Assembly (NCBI GenBank): GCA_963681505.1
Contig: OY811978.1
Coordinates: 9,250,055-9,314,054 of the forward strand
Reading direction: 5' to 3'
DNA from: Eunapius fragilis
Taxonomy: Eukaryota > Porifera > Demospongiae > Spongillida > Spongillidae
DNA: 64,000 nt
Position 1 is the stretch's first letter, and the number at the start of each line of letters is the position of its first letter. Shown piece by piece: positions 34,401-43,867 of the stretch. Under the pieces are notes generated by a model. The model did not search any database, was not told where the DNA came from, and worked only from the letters and a program-made list of their open reading frames with translations. The position numbers and the translations under genes were made by a program.

Positions 34401-34950
34401 CATTGCCCATTTATAGCAGCTAAAGCATACTCTAGATGTTCTCTACTTCTATGGGGATTTCAAACAAGTAATGTTACCATTCTATTACGGGTATTTAAAA
34501 CCTACGTCAGACCAATTGTTGAATACAACACTCCTGTATGGAATCCATGGCTCATACATATGTTGAAAGAGTTCAGCATTTTTTCACTAGAGCAATTTAC
34601 AAATGATTAGATATGACTACTATGAGTTATCCTGATCAGTGTATTTTGATCTTGTGATGTACTTTAAGATAGTAAAAAACCTTGTAGATCTGGATGCATC
34701 TGCCTTTTTCAGCATTAATGTGTCACCATTCTGTCCAAGGGGTAACTCTGTCAAACTTTTACCACGTCATAATTTCGATTCATATTTGGAATTCTCTACC
34801 AGATACTGATGTTGCTGCAAACCATTGAACAAATATTTAGATCAAGACTTGAAAAAGTGAACCTTTCTATCTTTTGCAAATGCTACCCATTTTAGTATTA
34901 GGCAGTATGTTAGTGCATTTATATGCCATTACTTGCCTTGTGTAACGTGT
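31500..34950 (+). mobile_element. CR1/L2-like LINE (Jockey superfamily), degenerate, inside the hAT gene
   Basis: Pieces in order: the start of an APE endonuclease at 31542-31769 (NARSLCNKLAILY, FVTESC); its C-terminal part at 31980-32220 (GLTQVVDSPTYGSDCIDLVL, CDHSSVDFSI); the pre-RT region 32306-32600; RT fragments 33697-33981 (KVMESIVSESMI, QYGYLAKRSTCTQLL) and 34002-34289 ([20 protein letters not shown] and the catalytic FADDNKLYF); and a thumb-like part 34335-34610 with FKTYVRPIVEYNTPVWNP. Frameshifts and a 1.0-kb insertion break it. Exact ends and target duplication could not be fixed. Confidence 0.8.
32615..33632. mobile_element. 1.0-kb TIR element with 7-bp TSD inside the LINE
   Basis: The first 19 bases, CAGAGATAATATATAGAGG, continue to GATTGGAAACCCA and are mirrored at 33600-33632. 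GGGAAGC flanks both sides (32608-32614 and 33633-33639). Interior frames on the - strand (33180-32866, 33483-33262) are not recognisable. A 33-bp relic at 47158-47190 shares the 15 terminal bases and the 7-bp TSD length. It splits the LINE RT region. Confidence 0.8.
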
Positions 34951-36239
34951 GCACAAATTGTTTTTATTATTAATCCTTTCAGATTCACCTCTGAATGCCA
35001 ACCCCCTTTGTCCAGGGAGCAAAATAACTTGTAAAAATCTGTGCAACAGTTGCTTCCATATTGCAGCTTCATTCTGATACTTCTGTGTAACTGCAGTGAA
35101 ATTGTGGCGCTGCATCCAATAACCTTTTGGAGATTTCTCCACGCAACATAACATCTTTTATGATTCATGCTTTCTTGACGTTCGGGAATCTTAACGTATT
35201 GCTTTTTCCACTTGTTATCCTTAGAATAGCCAGTTGATAAAGCTAGTAAAGAGCAATTCACCGGTAAAGAGCCGACAAGGAAAGCAAAATAATGCTTGTT
35301 TGCTTTTGCTCCAGACTGGCCAATCACGATGAACGTCTTCTCCGTTTGGCAGTTTATAATGTTTATAACACTGAAGAGAAACTGGGAACGCTCTGTTGGA
35401 AGAATCTTTAGAAAATTGTAGCGGAAGCATTTCAGAATCTCTTCTAACAGAGCTTCTTCTATACTTCTTCCCTTGTGGGCACATCTCCCTTGATGAAGAT
35501 TCCTATATCAACACCGACTACCTCGATAATATAGTTTTGTTTTCTGCTGCCATGCACTAAAGCCTCATCATGCATGGATTACCAGGCCTTCGATCGATCC
35601 TTTAACAGCAGCATCTGGTTCTGATCGAGGCACCTCTTATTGAATCTCAAGGTCTTCTTCACTCAATACTTCAATAGCAATATCGCAATGTGATTGGAGT
35701 TATAATGTAATACGATTCTATGCAACTGACAATCTCTTTATTTCCACTCCAAACACATATACATATAGGAATACACACTGGCTTTAAATAGTGTTTCTTA
35801 AACATCCCTTGACCCCCTATTCCACGTATGACAGGAAGTTCAGTCCACAAAGGGTTTAAGGGTCTATTCAGAGTCTTGCTGTCTATCATATTGCTTCCGC
35901 ACTAGGCTGCACACTAGTACTGCTGCATTGATTCTTCTCACGGTCGGTTCCCTCACTGTCTTCTGTTACATCAAAGCCATGTTGTTGAAGCGTATTCTGT
36001 CCTCAGTTTGACTCCTTCAGCACGCATTGCCTTTTCTTTTCTGGGCGCCTGATTTATGATGGTAGCTCATTCTCGATCCCGCTCGTTAAATAGGAAGTGT
36101 AAATCAGTCATTCAAAACGCTGTGATTGGTTATAACAGACTGGGCCCCGAAGCTCTCGGAACGACCTGCCTAGGCCCCTTGTGGACAAGCCATTCGTTAC
36201 CGGGCGTGCCTAGGTGACCAGTCTAAGAAGGCCCGGGCC

Positions 36240-37787
36240 TGTCACGAAATATTTGGTCCGGGTCAAAATTTGGTCCGGCCGGACCACATACTTGGTCCGC
36301 CCCCGCCACGAGCGGTCCTACGCGCATGCATTTATAAATGTGAAAGCACATGTATTTGCGTCAGAAAATACTAGAGAGATGTAAACAAAGACCTGGTCGT
36401 CTTTACTTGAGGGGGTATTCTGAATACCAACAACGAAAAAAAGAGTCACCACACAACCTGTATGTTTCACTTTAATCACCATCAACCTCTGATACATTAC
36501 TTTGTCCATCTCCTGACATGGATCACCTGCATTAGGTACCCCATGCATCACCATGATCAGCTAGCTGCGTCTCTATCACCTACAAACGATGAGCCTATAC
36601 ATTAGCTTTTTCTTAATTCCTAGCTAGCTATGGCTACTGCAATGGATGCAACATGATTACAACATGATTACAACATGATTACAACATGATTACAATTAAA
36701 CTGCATGTACTGCAAGAACTTCAGTATTCATCAAGAAGCCTAAGCATTCTCCATGCAGAATTTTTTCCTTGGGAGGGAACTTAATTTAAACAAAGTGCAA
36801 TACTTTTTTGTTGCTAAACTGATGTGAAAAAATAGTAATAATAAATAGAACTGTACCATGCATGTCGATTACCAATTAAAGGAGAAAGTAGTTATGTTCC
36901 TCTGCATGGCTAGGAAAGATGAAGTCCAACACTGCATGGGTATCATGGGGCTGACAACAGAAGATAATAAAATGACTACAATTAAAGTGCATGGCGATCA
37001 GATTGTAGACGCTGGTCAGAATCTTCATATACAAGGGCTTGATGATGATGAAGTATACATGACTATATGATTGTGCATCAGGTGATGCAACTAGCTCACT
37101 GCATATTGCAAACATTGTTTGCACTCCATCCATGTAAGCCAGGTTATGATGACTGTGAGCTATTTGCAATGGCATCTCCTATACGTTGTTGGCTAAAGGA
37201 GTATACATGTAGCTCGTCTATGACTAAAGGCAGTGAGGAAGCAATTGGTTGGAAACCTTGAGAAGCAAAATATTACTGCATCTCCAATACAAAAGATCGC
37301 GATCGATAAGACACCGTGGATCAATCAAAATTGAGGCATGCACTGATGAAGATTGCCAAAATTGGAAGGAATTAAGTGAATTCATGCAGTTATTGTGCAT
37401 GCATGGAACTGTACGGTTTATGTGTCAATATCTTCAGCTTCCCAACAACAGTGGGTTTGTGTCTTGAATCCATTCACATGCATACTGCATCAGTGCACTG
37501 ACCGATTTATTTTGCATGCATGCATGTTATCACGCATGTTTCACTTTTAGCAATAGTTGAAGTAATATAGGATATTGTATACGGTAGCAACATTAGGTCC
37601 CGGACCAAATATCGCTGCCACATTTGGTCCGGGACCAAATATGGCAGCCATATTTGGTCCTGGGGCGGACATAATATGTCATGGTGGGACCGAATATGGC
37701 AGCAACATTATGTCCGGTAGGACCAAATGTGGCTGCCATAATTGGTCCGCCGGACAATTTTTGGGTAGGACATTTTGTACCGTGACA
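36240..37787 (+). mobile_element. Ginger-like element 1, degenerate
   Basis: Starts TGTCACGAAAT and ends ACCGTGACA; GGCC flanks both sides (36236-36239 and 37788-37791). The left 60 bp has GGTCCGGCCGGACC-type motifs. The right 190 bp has about eight GGTCC/GGACC motifs separated by AAATATGGCAGCC-like spacers. The interior keeps a frame with GYDDCELFAMA, which may be a decayed Ulp1 catalytic-cysteine box (compare SDCGLYAIA in element 3). A 12-bp ACATGATTACAA repeat lies at about 36647-36695. Confidence 0.7.
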
Positions 37788-38123
37788 GGCCCCTTCGTGG
37801 CTAGTCTCGTACCCAGACCCAGATTTTCACAGCAGCGGATGGATTACATCACCGCTACGTGAAAAGTGGGTCGGGGAAAATGCTCGAGTCTAGTCGTTCT
37901 GAGTGCGCCTCATGGCGCACAATCAGAGTGCAGAGCACCTGTGACGTCACGTTTGGTGCTGCATTAATTACATTAACTCGTAATTATGGCAAACGACGAT
38001 CTTTATGCTGTTATCCTACGTGCCGGGGCAAGATTGGGCTACACAGCAATTCGTCCACAAAGCTGTAAAAAGCTTTATATAAGGAAGCGACGTGTTTATC
38101 AGCCTTCCGACTGGGAGTGGAAG

Positions 38124-38261
38124 CAGTGGCGTAGCGAGGGGGTGGTAGGGGGAGACATGTCCTCGGACGCAGGGTTGAGAGAGCGCCGAAATAGACGAGA
38201 GATAAATCATTATCGCGTCAACGAGAACTCACGAACGCATGGGCAGATACGGGGTGCAGGA

Positions 38262-38301
<40 letters not shown>

Positions 38302-38494
38302 GTAAACCCGTTCATATAAGGCTCCTCCCCTTCCCTCCTTTCCGCTAGGTACCGTCCCCCCCCCCCCCCCCTTTTCGTATCGGGTCAGAAGCCGACAGCA
38401 CCCTCCTCCTCCTCCTCCTCCCCCCCCCCCCCCCCCCCCCGACGCCATTAGTGCATTATGACCCCGGGCGCTCAACAATCACACTACGCCACTG
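38124..38494. mobile_element. hAT-like MITE bisecting the RecQ Walker A codons
   Basis: CAGTGGCGTAGCGA at the left and TACGCCACTG at the right are classic hAT-like ends. AGTGGAAG (38116-38123) and AGTGGAAA (38495-38502) form an 8-bp TSD with one mismatch. It contains a 36-G run (38264-38299), C runs at 38356-38371 and 38420-38440, and a (CTC)n stretch. Removing it restores the CCGACTGGGAGTGGAAAGTC run, encoding PTGSGKS. Confidence 0.85.
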
Positions 38495-38587
38495 AGTGGA
38501 AAGTCGTTATGTTACTCTGTATTGCCATTCGTTTTTGACAGCCTCTACCAACGTGTTGGTAGCATCGTTATAGTTGTATCACCTTTG

Positions 38588-38765
38588 ATTACCTTAATGA
38601 AAGACCAGGTACGCAGATTGCATGCCGCTCAGTTACAGCTGCAAATTAAATTGATTGCCTTAATGAAAAGACCAGGTACGCAGATTGCATGCCGCTCAGT
38701 TACAGCTGCAAATTAAATTGATTGCCTTAATGAAAGACCAGGTACGCAGATTGCATGCCGCTCAG
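38588..38765 (+). repeat. ~71-bp tandem triplication within the RecQ fragment
   Basis: The unit runs from CCTTAATGAAAGACCAGGTA through GCATGCCGCTCAGTTACAGC to AAATTAAATTGATTG. The middle unit has one extra A in the GAAAAGACC run, so the frame is lost. The inverted right arm (about 39440-39470) has a single unit, so the triplication occurred after the inversion. Confidence 0.8.
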
Positions 38766-38934
38766 CCTCGTGTTTGGAGAAAGCAACACAGACCTTCTGG
38801 CTACACACAATAGCTGCAAATTGGCCATCACAGGATAAGATCTTTGTTGATAACTCTTTTACTCCTGCATGAATTGCATAACATGAGCTACTGTGACTAA
38901 TTCCATGAACTTCTTACAAGCTGTGAGATTTTTG

Positions 38935-39232
38935 GTGACAACATTCCTCTGGTTGATGATAGTCCGCAGCTGAAATTAGTGCATGTCCCTCCCTCCATTG
39001 CTGAGCGAGACTTGAACAGCCTCCCCCATGTCATCTACATAAAATACATTCATAGGTATAAACTGCTAATCCCTTTCTCAAGCCTAGTGCACACATAAAA
39101 CATCTTGGTACACCACATTTCTTCACAGATTGTGTCTAGGACCTCCCTTTCTCATGCCTGCTTATATAGTGCACACCTAACACTATATACACATACCTTA
39201 ATCTAAACTGAGGAATGTTGTGGATATGTCAC
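38935..39232. other. Spacer of the RecQ inverted duplication
   Basis: About 300 bp of single-copy sequence between the two arms, with an internal short duplicated CTAGTGCACACATAA / ATAGTGCACACCTAA motif. No gene. Confidence 0.5.
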
Positions 39233-39730
39233 CATGCAAAAATCTCACAGCTTGTGAGGAGTTCATGGAATTAGTCACAGTAGTTCATGCTATATCAGCT
39301 GCAGGAGAAAGAGACATAAAAGAGTTATCAACAAAGATGTTATCCTGTGATGACCAATTTGCAGCTATTGTAAAGACACTGTGTAGCCAGAAGGTCTGTG
39401 TTGCTTTCTCCACACACGAGGCTGAGCGGCATGCAATCTGCGTACCTGGTCATTCATTAAGGCAATCAAAGGCGATACAACTATAACGATGCTACCAACA
39501 CGTTGGTAGATCGGAGGCGTCAAAAACGAATGGCAGTACAGAGTAACAAAACGACTTTCCACTCCCAGTCGGAAGGCTGATGAACACGTCGCTTCCATCT
39601 ATAAAGCTTCTTACAGCTTTGTGCTGGTTTGGACGAATTGCTGTGTAGCCCAATCTTGCCTCGGCACGTAGGATAACAGCATAAAGATCATCATTTGCCA
39701 TAAGTAGGCGATACCAAGTTGATTTCATGT
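39233..39730 (-). pseudogene. RecQ-like helicase fragment, right arm (inverted)
   Basis: On the - strand, from about 39728: MKSTWYRLLMANDDLYAVIL, then RLGYTAIRPNQHKAVRSFID and FISLPTGSGKSFCYSVLPFV (intact Walker A). After a frameshift, IVIVVSPLIALMNDQVRRLH follows (motif Ia), then a loop-proximal region also found inverted in the left arm. The remaining helicase motifs are absent. The 5' leader is separated from its terminus (42060-42247) by the insertion at 39707-42077. Confidence 0.75.
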
Positions 39731-40023
39731 TTCTCGGACAGTTGGACCAAAAAATGTGACCAGGTCACCGGGAAAAAAAAAAAAGTTAAATGAATACTAT
39801 AATTACATGTGTGAATATGATATTAAACAATCCGCAAGCGCATGCGTACTTACAACGCTTGCACATGCAAAGGTTACTACATATACATGGCAAATGAGCA
39901 CTGCAAAACTTTTCGTGGAATGACAATAATACACCACATTTCACTACAACACTGATCCATCCACGAGGACATATACTGACGATACTCAGTAGACAAGGGG
40001 CTGCAGCCAAGAATACAGTTGCT

Positions 40024-40576
40024 GGCATAAGTACAGTTTAGGTTCCGTAATAGAAATTCATTACAGTACTAAGATTTCGTGGCCAAACAGTTAGTTTAGA
40101 CATTCTGAACCCTACGACGGCGAACAAATGCTATTTTACCGTGAGGTTTATCTCTAACACAAACAGTAATGAACACTTACAGTAATGAGCGTTTCATTTT
40201 TCGCCGGTACTGGTCCACACCCCTCTTGTAAATTCTCGTTCTAGCTGGGCCTAGTTTAGGTTCAGTGTAAGGGGGGATAAGTACATTGGCTTCAGGGTTA
40301 GGGTTAGAAAGTTGGGGGAAGCCAATGTACTTATCCCCCTTACACTGAACCTAAACTAGGCCCAGCTAGAACGAGAATTTACAAGAGGGGTGTGGACCAG
40401 TACCGGCGAAAAATGAAACGCTCATTACTGTAAGTGTTCATTACTGTTTGTGTTAGAGATAAACCTCACGGTAAAATAGCATTTGTTCGCCGTCGTAGGG
40501 TTCAGAATGTCTAAACTAACTGTTTGGCCAGTACTGTAATGAATTTCTGTTACGGAACCTAAACTGTACTTATGCC
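40024..40576. mobile_element. 553-bp foldback element with near-full-length arms and 8-bp TSD
   Basis: GGCATAAGTACAGTTTAGGT begins the left arm and the right arm ends with its exact reverse complement. The arms are about 260 bp and almost identical; the centre near 40290-40315 contains GGGTTAGGGTTAG. CAGTTGCT flanks both sides (40016-40023 and 40577-40584). Confidence 0.9.
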
Positions 40577-40723
40577 CAGTTGCTGTATTAAACTTCTAAC
40601 AATTGAAGTGGCACTATTGTGTGCATCAACAATAGCGGCGTGCGCAGTGCTTGGTTCACCGCGTATAAAAATTATAGATGACACACCCCTAATATGAATA
40701 ACATTTATATTTTTTCCTTGAAC

Positions 40724-42018
40724 TGTCCCGGCAAAACCAGTCCTACCTAAAAGTGGTCCGGGCGGACCACTTTTGGTTGCCAAAAACGGTCCGCCCGGAC
40801 TGAAATGGGCTGCCAAAAGTGGTCCGACCTTGCCAAAAGTGGTCCACCGTCCGGACCACTTTTGGTTGCCGAAAAAGGTCCGCCTGGACTGAAATGGGCT
40901 GCCAAAAGTGGTCCGATCTTGCCAAAAGTGATCCACCGTCACGACCAATCGTTATACGCTTATTTCAAGTGCATTAATATTAATAGCAAAATTCCAATCA
41001 CTTATAATTCAAAATGATTCAATGATGCAAACTTCATTGACAGTCACTACAGCACTGCACCATTGGCTTGCCATCATTAGGCAAGCGACAAGAACAGTGA
41101 ATAGATATACTTTCACACTTTTCTACATACTTTGCCCTTTTCCGTATGGGATTGCTTGGAAACATAGAACATGTTTTGGTTTCAAGACACTTTATCAGGT
41201 GGGATCTCATTTTTTCTTGCTCGAAACGAACAGTGGTCGGGTCAATCCCACAGCAAAGGCTTAATGCAAAAGCAATTACAAAGAGTCCACAGTCATGCAC
41301 TGCCTTCTTTTTGCCATTGCACATCACAGTATTTCACGAATATTTCATCACTTGATGATTTCATAACGTATGCCACTACTTTCTTCAACTCATTGCTCAG
41401 CTTCAAATGCATAGAATCATACACATTTATACTTGATGTTGAACATCCTATAGTTGACACTGTTATCCAGTGATTGTTGTTCAAATTCAAAATTTGGATA
41501 AATTCTTTCTGACATGGCTCCATGCTCAAATTTACGGCAAGAAGAGGGTTCTGAAGACCCTAGAGCCGAATTAAAAACAAAAACCATGTCGATCAACAAA
41601 GAAAGCAGCAGTTCAAAGCACTTTGTCCTAGCCTCACCTTTCCTTTGCTCATCTTTTTGAAAAATAGTTCTCCGTTCTTTAAGACAAATTTCGCTGCTTT
41701 TCTTCTGATGCATCGCTTTCGCCCTTCACTTGCGCCAGCTGGGTAACTTTTGGGTAACTTCTGGGTAACTTCTCCTCAGGTACAGGTAAGCCTCTTCAAC
41801 CAAGTTTTCCTTCACTTCATCCTCGTCAGTACTCGACATTTTGCTCGCAAGGTTCTTCCACGTGTTTGAGGCTATAGAACTACCAATACGCACGCGCGGA
41901 CTGGTTTTAGTCATACCGGACAATTATTGGCACCAAAATTAGTCCGGCCGGACTAATTTTGGCGACCTAAATTGGTCCGGCCGGACCAATTTTTTCCCGG
42001 ACCGAAATTTTCGTGACA
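40724..42018 (-). mobile_element. Ginger-like element 2 with Ulp1/zinc-finger cargo
   Basis: Starts TGTCCCGG and ends TTTTCGTGACA; GAAC flanks both sides (40720-40723 and 42019-42022). About 200 bp of the + strand left end carries eight or more GGTCCG/CGGACC motifs spaced by AAAAGT and GGGCTGCC. The right end has GGTCCGGCCGGACC twice. The coding part is on the - strand. The integrase core is absent. Confidence 0.85.
41034..41529 (-). pseudogene. Ulp1-like (C48) cysteine protease and partial zinc finger of element 2
   Basis: Catalytic His in NNNHWITVSTIG, Asp in SINVYDSMHL, and Cys in DCGLFVIAFALSLCCG are all present, in the order and spacing of Ulp1-type proteases. A one-base shift near 41300 separates His/Asp from Cys. 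Downstream, CSCRLPNDGKPMVQCCSDCQ starts a PHD-like C-x-C...C-x2-C finger that is cut short by a stop. Upstream frames (41923-41726 and 41713-41417) are acidic or lysine-rich and lack recognisable integrase. The parent protein was probably a Ginger-type integrase with C-terminal protease and PHD. Confidence 0.75.
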
Positions 42019-42059
42019 GAACTTCATTTCAAATGACCCGCCGCGTCCGAGAAACATGA

Positions 42060-42250
42060 AATCAACTTGGTGTCGCCTTACGATAAATAATGCAGCACCA
42101 AACGTGACGTCACGGGTGCTCTGCATTCTGATTGTGCCCCTTTTATGAGGCGCACTCAGAACGACTAGACTCGAGCATTTTCCCAGACCCACGTAGCGGT
42201 GATGTAATCCATGCGCTGCTGTGAAAATCTGGGTATGGGTACTTCGTGAC
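42060..42250 (-). repeat. Outer terminus and leader of the right RecQ arm
   Basis: Inverted match to 37808-37975: CCCAGACCCACGTAGCGGTG, then CATTTTCCC, GAACGACTAGACTCGAG and ACGTGACGTCACGG. It establishes that the RecQ arms extend outward to the same terminal sequence on both sides. Confidence 0.75.
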
Positions 42251-42659
42251 CGGCCCGGAAAAATTTGCCCCCCTCTCGTAGGCGCTGCTCACCACCTCTG
42301 AACCCGGTCGTACGCAAGCTACGCCACCTCGGCATCTGAACTTAACAGTAAGAAACATGACCTTAATTCTCAGACTAGTTTAAGCAAGGTCCGTCATGTG
42401 CTCTGATCGCGCGACGACTCACGCACGTACGGCTCACAAATACATTCTTCTGATCAAGTGAATTAAGTCCTGTAGCCGCAAATAGTTGTTTACAGCTACC
42501 AAGGTATTTTGGGAGACGCGACCACAAACCACAGAAAGATTATACCAAATTGAAATCCTTCAAGAACACGGCTTCAGCGGGTATTGTTGGATTACCCCTT
42601 CCAGCCACAAAACATTCTTTTGACCACATATTTGAGATCAAATAACCTCTACATAACAA

Positions 42660-43279
42660 ACCTTAATTGGTTAAATACCAACGTACGTACGCGTAACTCA
42701 TTTATATACTCGGGCCTAATTGGCTGCTAGGTATGTACGCGTACCTAGCAACCAATAGGAACGACCACCTCCCAAAAAAAAAAGTACATTGCAACGCGTA
42801 CTTAGCGACCGCGCTTGCCACAAAACCTACATGGGCATATGGCTGTACAGGCCATCACAATTAAAGCAAAGCTATTGTGGTGGTTCACTCTCAAGTCTCA
42901 TAGTACAGGCCGAAAACATGTAGTTACTAATAATTGTATTGCGCGGGCATGTTATAATGGTTGCGTAGTAACCGTATGCTAGAACAGGTGGTAAATAATC
43001 AGCCCGTGATTTTTCACGGGTGCAAGCTAGTAATAAATACTATAATTTCCAACGTACGTCCGTCCGTACGACCGCGTAACTTAATTATATACTCGGCCTA
43101 GCGCCTATTGGTTGCTAGGTACGCGTACCTAGCAACCAATAGGAACGACCACCTCCCACGCAAACGTATTCAGTAACGCGTACTTAGCGACCATGCTTAC
43201 CACAAAACCTACATGCCTGTACAGGTAATAATGTCATCACATGCAGTAACATTGAAGCAACGCTATTGTGGTGGCCCGG
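42660..43279 (+). repeat. Two-unit tandem repeat (about 270 bp), second unit split by element 3
   Basis: Unit 1, about 42669-42940, and unit 2, about 43048-43279 continuing at 45008-45050, share CCAACGTACGT, TATATACTCGG, CTAGCAACCAATAGGAACGA, CCACAAAACCTACATG, GCTATTGTGGTGG and CTCAAGTCTCAT. Unit 1 shows the unoccupied GTGGTGGTTCACTCTCAAG site, an internal control for the insertion of Ginger-like element 3 in unit 2. Confidence 0.8.
43104..43143. repeat. 40-bp perfect palindrome
   Basis: Left arm CCTATTGGTTGCTAGGTACG is followed immediately by its exact reverse complement. The matching place in unit 1 (about 42716-42757) is imperfect with extra bases in the centre. Confidence 0.9.
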
Positions 43280-43564
43280 TGTCACAGGATTATGCGTCCC
43301 CCCGGATTATGCGTCCGGCCGGACTCGTGGTCCTAGGATACGGAGTCCCCCCTTAGGATAGGCAGTCCCCCCATTGCCCCTCATCGAACCGAGGTAGTTA
43401 AGCCTAGTAATTACTGTTATCTGCTTGTACACGTCCTTCTCACTCTTTCAATGAATGGGTACTTTTTTGGATAGGTCTACATGTATAGCTATTAACTATA
43501 GCTGAAGCACGTTGCTTACATTACGTTGTTCCTGATGGGAGAATGACGCAAGTGCTAGATCCAC

Positions 43565-43860
43565 GTGCTGTTACGAGGCATCGTCATGGCTGAAAAGAGT
43601 GCACAAGAGAAGCTGTTTTACAAAGACGCGTTGAAGTATTTGACGATGAGGTCATACAGAGAGAAAGCTGAAAAGCAATGGAAGAGGACGATTCCGCAGG
43701 AAAGCGCAAGATTTCACAGCAGTCAACGATGGTCAGTTGTATATTAAGGGGAAGAATGGCCAGGAAGCCAGACGTTGGGTTTTCGATGAGGAAGATCAAA
43801 AATGAGTGATGGAGGCTTGCCACGATGACAACCTAGGTAATCGGCCATTGAGTCTAATAC
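43565..43860 (+). pseudogene. Integrase N-terminal stub of element 3
   Basis: After MAEKSAQEKLFYKDALKYLT-like sequence, a shifted frame reads LYIKGKNGQEARRWVFDEED then QK, a stop, and VMEACHDDNLG. The HDDNLG box precedes the zinc-binding H2C2 and core domains in Ty3/gypsy-like and Ginger integrases. Here it is followed at once by the protease region, so the DDE core has been deleted. This links the element to an integrase-type transposase. Confidence 0.6.
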
Positions 43861-43867
43861 ACAGTGG

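Larger units (their letters stand above)
29983..35484 (-). pseudogene. hAT transposase (TTF-type zinc finger plus dimerisation domain), broken
   Basis: From 5' to 3' on the - strand: 35484-34929 encodes LPNGEDVHRDWPVWSKSKQA and LFCFPCRLF, then WKKQYVKIPE and INHKRCY-like motifs of the TTF zinc finger, then RGLAFRGESERINN. After the LINE it resumes at 31490 with NFLGILEL. The block at 31179-30970 has YKGTQAHI and HSLNLCGQCAAECC, typical of the catalytic region, and 30811-30608 has an EDLKQLRKQWDAILDES helix. The end, 30273-29983, has SVLKMIKNYLRSKTCQIRLT of the dimerisation domain. Several frameshifts and stops separate the pieces, so it is dead. Confidence 0.75.
29948..36168 (-). mobile_element. 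Decayed TTF/ZMYM1-type hAT transposon, interrupted by a LINE
   Basis: Left end CAGGGCCGCCGAGAGCCAGC; the right end, read inverted, is CAGGTCGTTCCGAGAGCTTC. Both resemble hAT TIRs, including that of the 24246 element. A clear 8-bp TSD was not found at these limits. The - strand gene inside is split by a + strand LINE near 31500-34950. Confidence 0.6.
37808..38934 (+). pseudogene. RecQ-like helicase fragment, left arm of an inverted duplication
   Basis: From an end with CCCAGACCCAGATTTTCAC, through a leader, to ATG at 37987 (MANDDLYAVILRAGARLGYT, the RecQ motif 0 context FGY..RP.Q). A hAT-like MITE at 38124-38494 cuts the Walker A motif between codons of GSGK. Beyond it, GKSLCYSVLPFVFDS and VIVVSPLITLMKDQVRRLHA (motif Ia, compare RecQ VVSPLISLM.DQV) continue in another frame. 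Then a ~71-bp unit is triplicated (about 38588-38765). No helicase motifs II-VI follow. The right arm (39233 onward) is its inverted copy. Confidence 0.7.
39707..42077. mobile_element. Insertion with 33-bp TIRs in the RecQ leader, host to two further insertions
   Basis: GGCGATACCAAGTTGATTTC and on to GGAC (39707-39739) is inverted at 42045-42077 with one mismatch. The left arm of the RecQ duplication has no such sequence between ...CTCGTAA and TTATGGC, giving an empty site. Without its two nested elements (40024-40576 and 40724-42018) it is only about 0.5 kb. A - strand frame runs across the foldback insertion site (IVDAHNSATSIVRSLIQQL then LAAAPCLLSIVSICPRGWIS) and is not identified. Confidence 0.65.

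Noticed and set aside
29948-36168. 8-bp TSD for the large hAT transposon
   Set aside because: ACCGGCGC before the left end does not match CCTAGGCC after the right end; the ends may be mis-set or the flank rearranged.
36858-37070. The 70-codon frame of Ginger-like element 1 as an intact gene
   Set aside because: No catalytic His/Asp box can be placed before the DDCELFAMA motif; more likely degenerate.
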